From Isoetes taiwanensis (Eukaryota > Streptophyta > Lycopodiopsida > Isoetales > Isoetaceae): a stretch of 64,000 nt of DNA. This document shows positions 55,364-64,000 of this stretch, one piece after another (the stretch's first letter is position 1; the number at the start of each line of letters is the position of its first letter). The translations under genes were made by a program, and so were the position numbers. A model generated the notes under the pieces. That model had not been told where the DNA came from and made no database searches. It saw only the letters and a program-made list of their open reading frames with translations. The DNA lies in contig JAJEKV010000272.1 in NCBI GenBank assembly GCA_021234155.1, positions 186,001 to 250,000 on the forward strand, written 5' to 3'.

Positions 55364-57079
55364 GCTATGGTGCCCAGCTACAGTATATGAACAGAAAACT
55401 TAGGGTTCTTTGTTAAATGGCTTGTTTTTGCAATTGAATATTTTATAATGTAATATTACGATCTTATTGTGTGCTATATGTTATGTTCACATATATTCTT
55501 CAATTCTCGCTTTTGTTAAGTACCTTATTTATTAGCTATTCAGGTGCATGAGTACGTTGATAATGGCTTCAATTTCAGAAAGACGAATACCTGGGCAATA
55601 TTTCTAGACTTCGAAGGCAGTAAGAGAAGTGACTGCTTCATTTCTTGTGTGTGTCTCATACTGTCTTCCACAGAAAGCGCTAACTACAATAATTAGGTAA
55701 CAGATTGCACTTCACATTTACTGGTCCTCTAAAGAGCAAAACAAAAAAGGTATTATGCCTATAATCTTTTCAACATTAGTGCTTGATGAGATTGCAAACT
55801 GTAACATGAGATTGCAAACTGTAACGCGAATTTATTCAAATATATTAAGGTTGAATTGAAGCAAATTTGCTTGCATTTCAGACATGATAAGCACACATGC
55901 AACAGTTCGTCCAAGGCTTATTTCCTGTATCAAAGACTTTGCCTGTTAATTCTTGGAAATATATCAGAAACATAAGGGATTCAGAGCATGACAGCAGAAG
56001 AGCTTAGTTGCTGCAAGGCTTGTTGGAATAAAGCACAAAACTTGATTAGGTATTTCAGAGAGGCTGACCCAAAATATAACGAGTCCTAAAATATAACTGT
56101 TGAATCAAGGGGGATCTGCGTTTGTCTAAGAGAAGCAACAACCAAATGAACTCCCAATCCAATGACCAAGCGACAAAAAGTTCCATCATAAAACAAGAAA
56201 CTCCTAATTCAATCTTGCTTGCTTGACCCCCTGAGAACAGAACCACGACCATGCCTCCTTATAAGCAACATATGATGCATTCAAAGTTTCGTTATAAAAC
56301 AGATCTGCCAATTTAAGATTTGCTATGTTACTTCTAGAAAAGCAAGAACAGCTTTTTAAATGGGTAATTACAGTGTCTTGCTTGTAGTACGACCAAAACG
56401 ATAACGTATACTTAAACCCATATTTTAAAGTGTTTTCCCCCCTCAAAAATTACACGGAAAAAATTGAGAAAAAATGGGCGAGAAAGAATTGCGCTTCTAC
56501 TATCCTATAATATATTGAACATAATAAAGAATGACAACAGGAGATAACAAGTATTTTGCATGTTCATGCTGTCCATATCCGCACAGGACACATTTGATGC
56601 GGACTCGAAAAATGAGATGTGTGCCACTTAAAACTCGCAACACATTGATTTGTATTTAGATTTTCTTTTATACTCAGCCATCGAAACAAATCTTCAACAA
56701 ACTCTTATGAATGTTTATCAACCATTTGTTGCACCACCAGACAAACTCGCAGATACTTCTGAGCTCCTTCAAAATTTAATTGCTAAACAATTTTATGAAA
56801 TCAATTGATGCATAGCAAGGTTCATATGTACAATTAACCTTCCGGATTTTTAGACTTGATACCAAGTGTGCTCCATAATTAGTAAATTTGTTTTCCCTGT
56901 GCTGCTACTTGGCTTAATAAATTGTCTAATCACCCCACATAAGGGTTGTAACAAATGGTGGCAGATGTTTGCCATAAATGGACATGAAAACTGGAGTTTT
57001 CAATAAATGGTAAGTGTTACATACCCCGAGAGCCTATAATAAATAGTGCCTGGTGAATGGCATGCTAACCTTGTCAAAA
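55364..57079. other. Non-genic stretch between UBL5 and TAF8
   Basis: It contains the UBL5 3' flank and the TAF8 3' flank. The only small repeat is GAGATTGCAAACTGTAAC(A/G)(T/C)G, twice at about 55790-55825. Short minus-strand frames at 56055-56446 lack motifs. Confidence 0.5.
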
Positions 57080-58267
57080 TCAAGCTCCATCCTCCATGCC
57101 ATCTAGAGCTGCTGCAAGTATTTGCTCTGCTCGTCTCTTCTTCTCATCCATCTCTTCCTCATTGTCAAGTTGCAACCCTCTTGCCCCATCCATCCTCTTA
57201 CCAAGAATTAAGCTTGCAGCCTTGCCTTTTTGTGGAGCTTTTGCACCAAACCCAAAACTGAGTAAAATGGGCGGCCTCTCTTTAGGATCTGGAAGATTTC
57301 TCTTATGCAGATCATTAGGATGATTACTGATCTCATGTACACCTGCTTTGGCAGCTTGCACTACAGGAGCAAAGGCTTCTAAAACTGATGAAAAGGTAGC
57401 AGAGCCATTAGGATGCTCTTCTGGTGGCTTTTGCTTGTCTTTATCAAAGCATACTGGCGTAACTTCTTTTACTCCAGCTGGTAAGGGAGGAGCCAAATAT
57501 GAGTTCTGTGATGTCACTGGCCGTTTTCCTTTGGCCTTGCCCTCAACCTCTAGTCTCGCCAGCAATTCCTCCTGTTCCCTTGAAGCAGATAGAGCTCCAA
57601 ATGAAGGGCCTGTAGAGGGAGGAAGTGCAGATGCACCAGATGATAATCTAAGAAGAGAAAATAAACAATTTTCAGCTCTGCGCCTCTGCCGTGCCTGCTC
57701 CAGTCTCTCCTTTGCAGGATCAACTTTGCGTTCTGCCCATACCGGAGTAACCTTGTAAGTATGTGGATCTGGAAAGGCTGGAACCCACCTTGGGATATGA
57801 GATGATGGGGGCGTCTCTCTAAGCTGTAAAAAACTGGGGGGAGGGTTCCTCTTTTTCGGAATGGGAATGCGAGGCAGTGCCCTAGCAAAAGGCACTTCTT
57901 CACCAAATTCAACATATTTCATAACCTCTCGAAATGCAGTAGAGTTTGCAAGAGGCCTTGATGGGTCTATAACCATGCCTGACGGACTGACATCTTCCAA
58001 TGCCAGGATTGCATCAAACACATTGCTTTCTGTCCTGCCTGCCAGATTGGAATAATAGTGTGCTGTTTTGGCCAAATCCCGGAGGTAACGGATAGCAATC
58101 TCGGCCAAGGTTTCCCCTGCTGAGTTTTGAAAACCATGAAAACCCACAGATTCACATATTTGTGCAACCGCAAGCTTTGCCGCAGTTCTAACAAACTCAT
58201 CCCTGCCGCTGATATCAGTACTGCTGCCATTGCCACCATCGTTATCCCCAGAGATTGCAACAGTCAT
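57080..58267 (-). CDS. TAF8: Transcription initiation factor TFIID subunit 8
   Basis: Intact 395-residue protein of the general transcription factor TFIID. Residues about 24-95 form the bromodomain-associated histone fold (AKLAVAQICESVGFHGFQ, then GETLAEIAIRYLRDLAKTAH, then ESNVFDAILALEDV), which pairs with TAF10. Residues about 157-177 hold the TAF8 C-terminal motif HIPRWVPAFPDPHTYKVTP, followed by WAERKVDPAKERLEQARQRR. The C-terminal half is low-complexity and ends DEKKRRAEQILAAALDGMED. Length is at the upper end for plants. The ATG at 58267 is the first in frame after the leader. No intron interrupts it. It is transcribed away from the region with kinase and oxygenase fragments; UBL5 lies downstream in the convergent direction. 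Confidence 0.93.
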   Translation of the reverse strand: MTVAISGDNDGGNGSSTDISGRDEFVRTAAKLAVAQICESVGFHGFQNSAGETLAEIAIRYLRDLAKTAHYYSNLAGRTESNVFDAILALEDVSPSGMVIDPSRPLANSTAFREVMKYVEFGEEVPFARALPRIPIPKKRNPPPSFLQLRETPPSSHIPRWVPAFPDPHTYKVTPVWAERKVDPAKERLEQARQRRRAENCLFSLLRLSSGASALPPSTGPSFGALSASREQEELLARLEVEGKAKGKRPVTSQNSYLAPPLPAGVKEVTPVCFDKDKQKPPEEHPNGSATFSSVLEAFAPVVQAAKAGVHEISNHPNDLHKRNLPDPKERPPILLSFGFGAKAPQKGKAASLILGKRMDGARGLQLDNEEEMDEKKRRAEQILAAALDGMEDGA

Positions 58268-58445
58268 TCTTACATCCTCTTTTTCGACATAACAAAATCA
58301 CAAAAGTAGAGTTCTATTTGTTGGGTGCTGCCGGATTACCATACCTGGACTGAAAGCGCCAAAATCTGCACCATGCGAAAGCGCCCGCGATTTGGAGCTC
58401 AAAATGCATGCCCTAATCCACGCCCCGAGCTCTGGATTGGATGCT

Positions 58446-58481
58446 TTACCATGAAATAAGTGGCTTGCGCTTGACTGCCAT
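58446..58481 (-). promoter_or_regulatory. Possible upstream ORF in the TAF8 leader (MAVKRKPLISW)
   Basis: An ATG in a CCATGG context starts an 11-codon frame ending in TAA, about 180 bp before the TAF8 start. Whether it is transcribed depends on the true transcription start. Confidence 0.3.
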
Positions 58482-58510
58482 GGACCTGCACGAAAAAAAG
58501 GCCTCTTTCT

Positions 58511-58551
58511 AAACCCTAAGGCGCTCTCGTTGCTCGTCTGGCGCCCACGTG
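58511..58551 (-). promoter_or_regulatory. TAF8 promoter motifs: telobox and G-box
   Basis: AAACCCTAA at 58511-58519 and CACGTG at 58546-58551 lie 245-285 bp upstream of the TAF8 start in a GC-richer stretch. A telobox is also present before WDR55. Confidence 0.5.
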
Positions 58552-58761
58552 TAATATAGCCTTTCTTATTTGACTAAATAAATAAGTAAAAATAAATAGA
58601 AGAAAGAAGAAAATACAACAAAGCAGTGTTGTGCACCGAGGGTTCACCGCCATGATCACAGGGTGGAGTGGCTTAAATCATACTTCAAAGTCATGCTTTT
58701 ACAATCAATCAAAATTGCTACTTTAAAACAATAGAATACTTGATACTTGCATTTGAGAGTA

Positions 58762-59050
58762 AAAATACAACTCTTCTTCAACATAATTAATGTTAAGCAT
58801 GTCTTCACAGGGCACTATATAGTCTATAAAAAGGCAGGTTATGCATTGGATTTATTAGGTGGGAATGTATGGAAGAATCTGGTCTCGCTTGCAAATTAAG
58901 CTCTTGTTAATATAAGCAAACCTTCATCATTTAAGTTAATGTAAAACGCATTTAAGAATTAAAATAAAACTTCTTTAACATAATTAATGTTAAGTCTATC
59001 TTCACAGGGCACTATATAGTCTATAAAACTGCAGGTTATGCATTGGATTT
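58762..59050. repeat. Direct repeat pair, about 90 bp each, offset 197 bp
   Basis: CATAATTAATGTTAAG, then TCTTCACAGGGCACTATATA and GCAGGTTATGCATTGGATTT occur at 58762-58853 and again at 58955-59050 with few differences. They could be a segmental duplication or the edges of a small insertion. Confidence 0.8.
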
Positions 59051-59189
59051 GTTTTTGCTTACTTAAGTAACGTCGAGGAATGAGTGAAATGTAACATGAG
59101 TGCAGGTAAAATACTTGCTTCATAAATTTAGTACATTAGCACAAGCAAGCAATAATAAAAATGGACTTTTAAAGGTCAAATCTAAGATG

Positions 59190-59340
59190 CATGTATACAT
59201 AACACCAAAACCACCCCTACCCAAGGCCCTTTTCTCATTGAAATTTCTTGTGGCATTTCGCAACCCTTGTATTGAAATTCCAAGGTTTCCAGCTTCAACA
59301 ACTTGTACGTCACTAGGACCATCGTTCTGCCCACTAGTCA
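59190..59340 (-). pseudogene. TMK-like receptor kinase fragment (juxtamembrane and glycine loop)
   Basis: Minus-strand text reads VVEAGNLGISIQGLRNATRN, FNEKRALGRGGFGVMYT. It matches the region just before the kinase domain of plant TMK-type leucine-rich-repeat receptor kinases, including the ATP-binding GxGxFG loop. Coding sense ends immediately afterwards at what looks like an exon or breakpoint edge. With only about 50 residues it is a captured or relic fragment. Confidence 0.7.
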
Positions 59341-59469
59341 TGCTATATGCCTCCTTTGCGTAATGATTCAAAACATATTCTTTTGTAATGATTATAAACT
59401 GCAATAGACAAAACCTGTAATGACATCAAGAGCACATAAGACATTGACTCTGAAAAAGAATCTGATGTA

Positions 59470-59730
59470 GTTGAATCAAAATCAGAATGTGATTGTAAAC
59501 CTAGCATGAGATCTGGTTGGGGACAAGGTGGACAATAGTTCATAATAATATTCTGAAATGGCTCTCTAATTGCATCCTTGATGTATGCTGCATCTAAACC
59601 AAGACTATTAGAAATAAAAGTCAGCAACTTTGTGGAAAGTTGCAGAATTGTTTTTCTATATTCCTCCAATGTGTTCCTGTTATCATAAGAACCAGTCTTC
59701 AAAATGCTCATAAACAAAGAAAGCAGATGT
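59470..59730 (-). pseudogene. 2-oxoglutarate/Fe(II) dioxygenase fragment
   Basis: Minus-strand text reads LEEYRKTILQLSTKLLTFIS, NSLGLDAAYIKDAIREPFQN and YCPPCPQPDLMLGLQSHSDF. These are the middle of plant 2OGD enzymes (SRG1/DMR6-like), including the NYYPPCPQP block and the first two iron ligands H-x-D. The text becomes meaningless straight after HSDF, so the second histidine and the RxS oxoglutarate site are absent. Upstream sequence also ends abruptly. It lies in the same orientation as the kinase fragment 130 bp away. Confidence 0.75.
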
Positions 59731-60108
59731 ACTAGAGATGCTTGGGGAGGTGCAAACCTTGAGAAAGATCTGCCAACTGGCATATATGTGATGCAGATTT
59801 TGGGGTAAAAGCATGAAAGGGTGTACGTACATCGTACTGAATTGAAGGACGAATTTGTGCTTTTTTGGGGTACATTTTAGATGTACATCAAGATACTCTA
59901 GTTTGTCGTTTTGTGTCAGGTTTGCAATGATTGCAAGATCATCCCTGACAGCGCCCTCGAAATTCTTGGGAACCACCGAACCACCGAACCAATTCGAATG
60001 GATCCGTCCCTCCCTTTCTAAAATTCCCCCCTTTCACAGGACGAACACCGAACGAAAAACACATACCAATTGAATCTACAAGAAATACAAATCAATTTCA
60101 ATCTGTTC

Positions 60109-63100
60109 ATGGAGGGTGAGAATTCCAATGGAAGTGGTGGTTCTAAGCGCAAATATGCCGACATTGGACAGTGTTATGCCACAAAACAAATAAAGCAGCG
60201 TGTTGACAGATCGGTGGATTGCATCCTCAGTTGCTTGCAAACGCTTCTTCCAGATCAAAGATTAGTTTTTTGTGCTCGTTTGTTGCAAGATGACAGGCTT
60301 TTTTCTTGTTTCGAACCCGTAATTGAAAATCCTTCCAAAGTTATTGTTATGAAATCAATGATTAGAAACTTGAAAGATGGGCTTCAAGAAGTAAAGTCTG
60401 CTAATAGCAAAGATAAATTGGCTGCAAAACATTCACTATTATCAATAATTGTTGGAAAAAAAGGAGGTATAAACAAGAATGTTTCTTCAAAATTGCTAAA
60501 GATACAGCCAAGAAATTTATCTAAAGCTGCAGCAAGAAGGAAGATAATGTCATTATGTGGAGCAAATGTATGGGCTTTGGCAGGAAGGATGCCAAGATCA
60601 AATAGAATCGATGATTCAATCAAATGTCAGGGTCGTGAATTTTGGCTTGATAATACCAAAGTTTCACCAAAGGTTAGAGATGTCATGAAGAGGAGAACAC
60701 AAGCAATACAATACCTTGATATCTCACAGGTTTGCTCTTGTAATTGAATCAATTCAGTTTTGGAGATTATGTTTTCTTCCAAAATTCTTTCATAACTTTC
60801 TTACGTACATTCTAGTTACATTCGAAAGTGACTGTTAATGAATACACATGGTTTTCATGAAATGTATTGCATTTTATATTGTTTACATTTTACATTGTTT
60901 ACATAGTAGCGAGAAATCTTTGATGATGTGCTATTAGGTACTTTTTTAGATGTACATCCATTAACACTTACATGTCCATGCATTTGCATTTACATGTACT
61001 TGAATATCAAAATTACATCCGTTTACATTTAAGTGTACTTTCAGGTAATGAAGCCAAACAATTCATACATATTGTAACATTAATGTGATGTACTAATATT
61101 GTAACATTAATTAGATGTACATTAGATGTACATTGGATGTACATTAAATGTCTGAAGAATGGATCGATGGAACTGTTGAATGTACATTAGATGTACTGAT
61201 GTACATTAGATGTACTGAATGCATCGATTGGAACTGTTGGATGGACATTTTATGTACATAGAACATACATTAAATGTACAATTGTATAGTTCAATACTCT
61301 GGATGCATCTGGTTGCTGACATCATTTTGCTAACATGGTCTTTAATGCTTTTGTTATTGCAGTCTGAGCTTTATCAACAGTTTGTATATCGAATTCGATA
61401 CCAAAATTAGCCGACGGTTCGAAAGTATCCAAACCCGATTGCATAAGGAAATTGAAGGAGAGAAACACATGTTGTTGTGTCAAACATGAGCAAGCTTATC
61501 CGTACTGCAAAAGGCCTTCAATGATATGAGGAGATCCCTACATGTTAAGTGCACTTGCTGCTGCAGTGTCTGTGCATCCCAGCAAAACAATGGAGTATGT
61601 CAAGTAAACAAGAAGACTTTTGATAATGTTAGTATCTTGTGGAGGTCAACAGTTTGTGAGAAATATGTGACGGATGAATGACATAAACTAAAATGCATCA
61701 AAGGTGAATGTGATGAATGTGGAGTGAAGAAATTAGACATTTGTCCAATAGACGAAGATGGAATTCAGAATGTCGACTGACAAGTATATGCATATGTCAA
61801 TGAGCCATCCAAAAAAGGTACATCCAGAAGGCTTAGATTAGCTGATCAGAATGACAAAGCATCTGTTTTGTTAAAGAACATGAAAAATCAGCTTGCTAAG
61901 TTTCTGAGATCATAACTTTACAAAGACACCTGGCCGAGCAAACAGTTTAAAAAGATATGTTGAGAAACTCTGGGATAATAGTGTGTTGTCTCGTTGTTGA
62001 CTTTTGCAGAGAACTACACATTGAAACCAGGGGAAGTGCAATCCGAGCATTGGAATCTGATCAAATTAGTATTTTGGTCCATATTTCAATGATGAAAATA
62101 GAAGGTAAGCTTAAAAAACAAAGTGCATTTCTATGTTTTGATGATGGGAAGCATGCCACTCATTTTGTGCAACATGATTTTAAATTACATTTGGGGTGGC
62201 TTAAGAATAATGCGAGGTGGACACATAAACCTTCATTATGTGTGGTCGGATGGTTGTGCATCTCAATTCAAATCAGACGGGCATGGTATAGAATCAGAGA
62301 TACCATGTTGAAAACAAAATTCGAGTGGTATGGAATTTCTTTGGATCCGCCATGGAAAGGCACAACGGATGGGCGAGGCTGGTATAGCAAAGTTGTGGCT
62401 TGAGAGCGGCAAAAAAACAAAATGGCATGCCGGTGGCGGATAAAAAGAACAACTTGTGCGCTTTTTAAGGACCAAGAAATCGGATTGTGAAAGGGCGTTT
62501 TGGGAGGTTGGAAAAACAGATGTGAATAGGCAAAACAAGCATTCAATTGCAAGACTTTTACGGTACTTTCAGCCAGATACATTCTCAGGTCAACTATAAA
62601 CCCGCCAGATCCAACAAAGTTGCTATGCAGACCACTCTCGTGCTTTTGTGATGCTTGCATGAACTTCAATTGGTTGAATTGTGAGAACATTAAACATTGT
62701 GGAGAATGGTCTCTAAAACGTTTGGAGCCCACAGATCATATTGCCTCTCGTGGTGAAGCTGAAAATGATGTGGATGTTTTGTACGCAGAAGACGAGGCTA
62801 GTTTAGATGACACTGTAGGAGTTTCAGATGTATTTGTGTCTTTTGCAGCACCAGACAATGTGGAAGGTGTTTCATACTATGTTCTCATGTGCACCAGGGA
62901 AAAGCATGCATTGGAAGAAGATTCAATTGATGACTATGGAAATGAATACTCTGCTGGCACTAGTGTCATTGAAGGACAATATTATAAACTAATCCCGTAG
63001 CGCCACAATAAGTATAAACCGCTTCCTACTAAGAATGTTTTGGTACCGCGAGACCGGTGGATTGGGGTTCGAATCCCATTCAAGAAAGTAAATCACAAGT

Positions 63101-63190
63101 TGAAGGAGGCAAGCACAGCATTTCACTTGCCAGATGAAGTCCATGAGACATTGTTATCACAACTTCCAACAATTGTAGATGACATGGACT
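60109..63190 (+). pseudogene. Unclassified DDE-type transposase, copy C
   Basis: The ATG at 60109 opens MEGENSNGSGGSKRKYADIG. Exon 1 is intact to 60729, with DRSVDCILSCLQTLLPDQR, KIQPRNLSKAAARRKIMSL, FWLDNTKVSPKVRD and QYLDISQ at the donor. The intron is 60730-61362 (acceptor TTATTGCAG). Exon 2 is broken by many shifts but shows KLKERNTCCCVKHEQ, a KCTCCCSVC cluster, HKLKCIKGECDECGVKK, VVDFAENYTLKPG (mixed frames), VWSDGCASQFKS, a worn GKGTTDGRGW, CFCDAC-x8-CEN (62647 on) and a C-terminal module with HALEEDSIDDYGNEYSAGTS. Of the four copies it has the only uninterrupted N-terminal exon. The catalytic exon is dead. Confidence 0.7.
60940..61275 (+). repeat. GTACATTAGAT repeats in the intron of copy C
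   Basis: TTAGATGTACAT and close variants (TTGGATGTACAT, TTAAATGTACA) recur more than ten times between 60945 and 61275. GTAC is self-complementary, so neighbouring units can pair. A second small cluster of the same words lies after the gene at 63298-63362. Confidence 0.85.
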
Positions 63191-63553
63191 AAGTCAGATC
63201 TGTGGTACTTTCCAGAAATATTGTAATACTTTGTTCATATAAAAGATAAGAAATGAACATATTTTCATTGTACATGACATGGACTACTTCAGAAGTGCAT
63301 TAGGTACATCAATGTACATAAAATGTACAACACATGTACATCTTATGTACATCTGTTGTACATTCCAGAAATATTATAAAAAATTTGTCAAGTGTAAGTT
63401 GATTAGAATTGAACATAAGAAAGTTGAATTGTATAAACATTAAAAATAGTTTCAGTCATGGCAAAGATAAGAAATTAATAGGTTTTCATGTACAAATGGT
63501 TGATATATTTATATTGTGGACATAAATACAACACACCTGAAAATGAGCATGGC
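63191..63553. repeat. 3' flank of copy C with a TGTACAT cluster
   Basis: At 63298-63362 seven TGTACA-type words occur (ACATCAATGTACATAAAATG, then ACATCTTATGTACATCTG). The rest of the interval is AT-rich without genes. The cluster repeats the vocabulary of the copy C intron. Confidence 0.75.
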
Positions 63554-64000
63554 TCATAATTCATGGCCTAGCTTCAAAATGTCAGTAGGAGCTTGATATC
63601 TTATGACTATTGCATCATGTCTTCCAGCCCGCCAAGAGGCTGAAGAGATATCCTCTAAAGCAGTAGTCCATGCGGTTTCTATAGCACGTGCCATTGGCAA
63701 ACCTTTCCATCCTACATGGCCTGCATCTTCCAGGACACGTGCCTTCCCCGAAGGGTTGTGCAACAAGTGATTTGCTGCCAATATACATTGCATGGTTGCT
63801 AGTTCCTGACTATTTTCAATGCGGCCAACCTTTTCCCAAAGTCCAAGAAGAGCAGTATAGAAGCGACAATCGGTCCCCAACCCTATGTACTTGCAGCTTG
63901 TGTTGGTTTGTATTACCTCTGGGTGCAGCAGAACTCTATCTCTTAGTTTCTTAATAGTCTTTTGTGTTTCAGTCCATTCATCTACAAAGCAAATGAAGAT
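63554..64000 (-). CDS. Unrecognised protein, C-terminal part (runs off the window)
   Basis: An open frame of 148 codons continues from the right edge to a TGA at 63554. Text from the edge includes DEWTETQKTIKKLRDRVLLH, LGTDCRFYTALLGLWEKVGR, ELATMQCILAANHLLHNPSG, VGWKGLPMARAIETAWTTAL and a closing APTDILKLGHEL. The composition is that of a folded, mostly helical protein. I recognise no family. No in-frame ATG is required here because the gene starts to the right. It is not visibly related to the transposase family next to it, but a passenger gene is possible. Confidence 0.5.
   Translation of the reverse strand: MFICFVDEWTETQKTIKKLRDRVLLHPEVIQTNTSCKYIGLGTDCRFYTALLGLWEKVGRIENSQELATMQCILAANHLLHNPSGKARVLEDAGHVGWKGLPMARAIETAWTTALEDISSASWRAGRHDAIVIRYQAPTDILKLGHEL

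Noticed and set aside
57348-57758. Plus-strand frame opposite TAF8
   Set aside because: Antisense shadow of the TAF8 coding region.
59683-59976. 97-codon minus-strand frame (VPKNFEGAVRDDLAIIANL...) next to the dioxygenase fragment
   Set aside because: Partly overlaps the dioxygenase fragment in another frame and the leader of copy C; no family recognised and no independent support.
63040-63090. tRNA-like text (GGGGTTCGAATCCC resembling a T-arm)
   Set aside because: No acceptor or anticodon stem fits around it, and it lies in the C-terminal coding relic of transposase copy C.

Overview
The window reads as nuclear DNA of a land plant with a large, AT-rich, transposon-loaded genome. The plant signals are initiator-tRNA-Met primer sites in two LTR retrotransposons, a plant-type CACTA element, a plant L1 LINE with a zf-RVT tail, a TMK-like receptor-kinase fragment, telobox promoter motifs, and plant-type WDR55, UBL5 and TAF8. 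The repeat style fits a fern, lycophyte or other non-flowering plant better than a compact angiosperm, but that is inference.

Only three intact, recognisable host genes are present, all with uninterrupted coding regions: WDR55 (28996-30051, +), UBL5/HUB1 (55142-55363, +) and TAF8 (57080-58267, -). WDR55 and TAF8 both carry a telobox upstream. An intact unrecognised 279-residue frame lies at 4730-5569 (-), and the 3' end of another unrecognised gene enters from the right edge (63554-64000, -).

The left half (1-27 kb) and the right end (59-63.2 kb) are dominated by relics of one unclassified family of RNase-H-like (DDE-type) transposase genes. I find four copies: D (5950-6610, -), A (9151-12865, +), B (21108-23632, -) and C (60109-63190, +). 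They share a DFAENY block, a SDG-A-x-FK block, an HGKGEHDG-like block and several cysteine clusters, and all are frameshifted. In A, B and C the same intron separates an N-terminal DNA-binding-like exon from the catalytic exon. In each copy that intron is filled with a different short-repeat array. Among them lie a decayed multi-exon gene joining a coiled coil and RING-like finger to an FCP1/NIF-like phosphatase domain (15390-19162, -), a second FCP1-like fragment (1-422, +), a Ulp1-like protease remnant (780-1320, +), and many arrays of a TGTGGTG/CACCACA motif.

The middle (33.8-52.5 kb) is one nested stack. A Ty1/Copia element (33794-52538, target duplication ATTTT) was hit three times: by a 5'-truncated LINE in its 5' LTR, by a CACTA element after the integrase domain, and by a Ty3/Gypsy element with 2.7-kb LTRs inside the reverse transcriptase (target duplication CTTAT). 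Remaining non-genic stretches hold short direct repeats, a 300-bp purine-only tract and a GC-rich GGATCC-repeat island. No tRNA, rRNA or CRISPR is supported.
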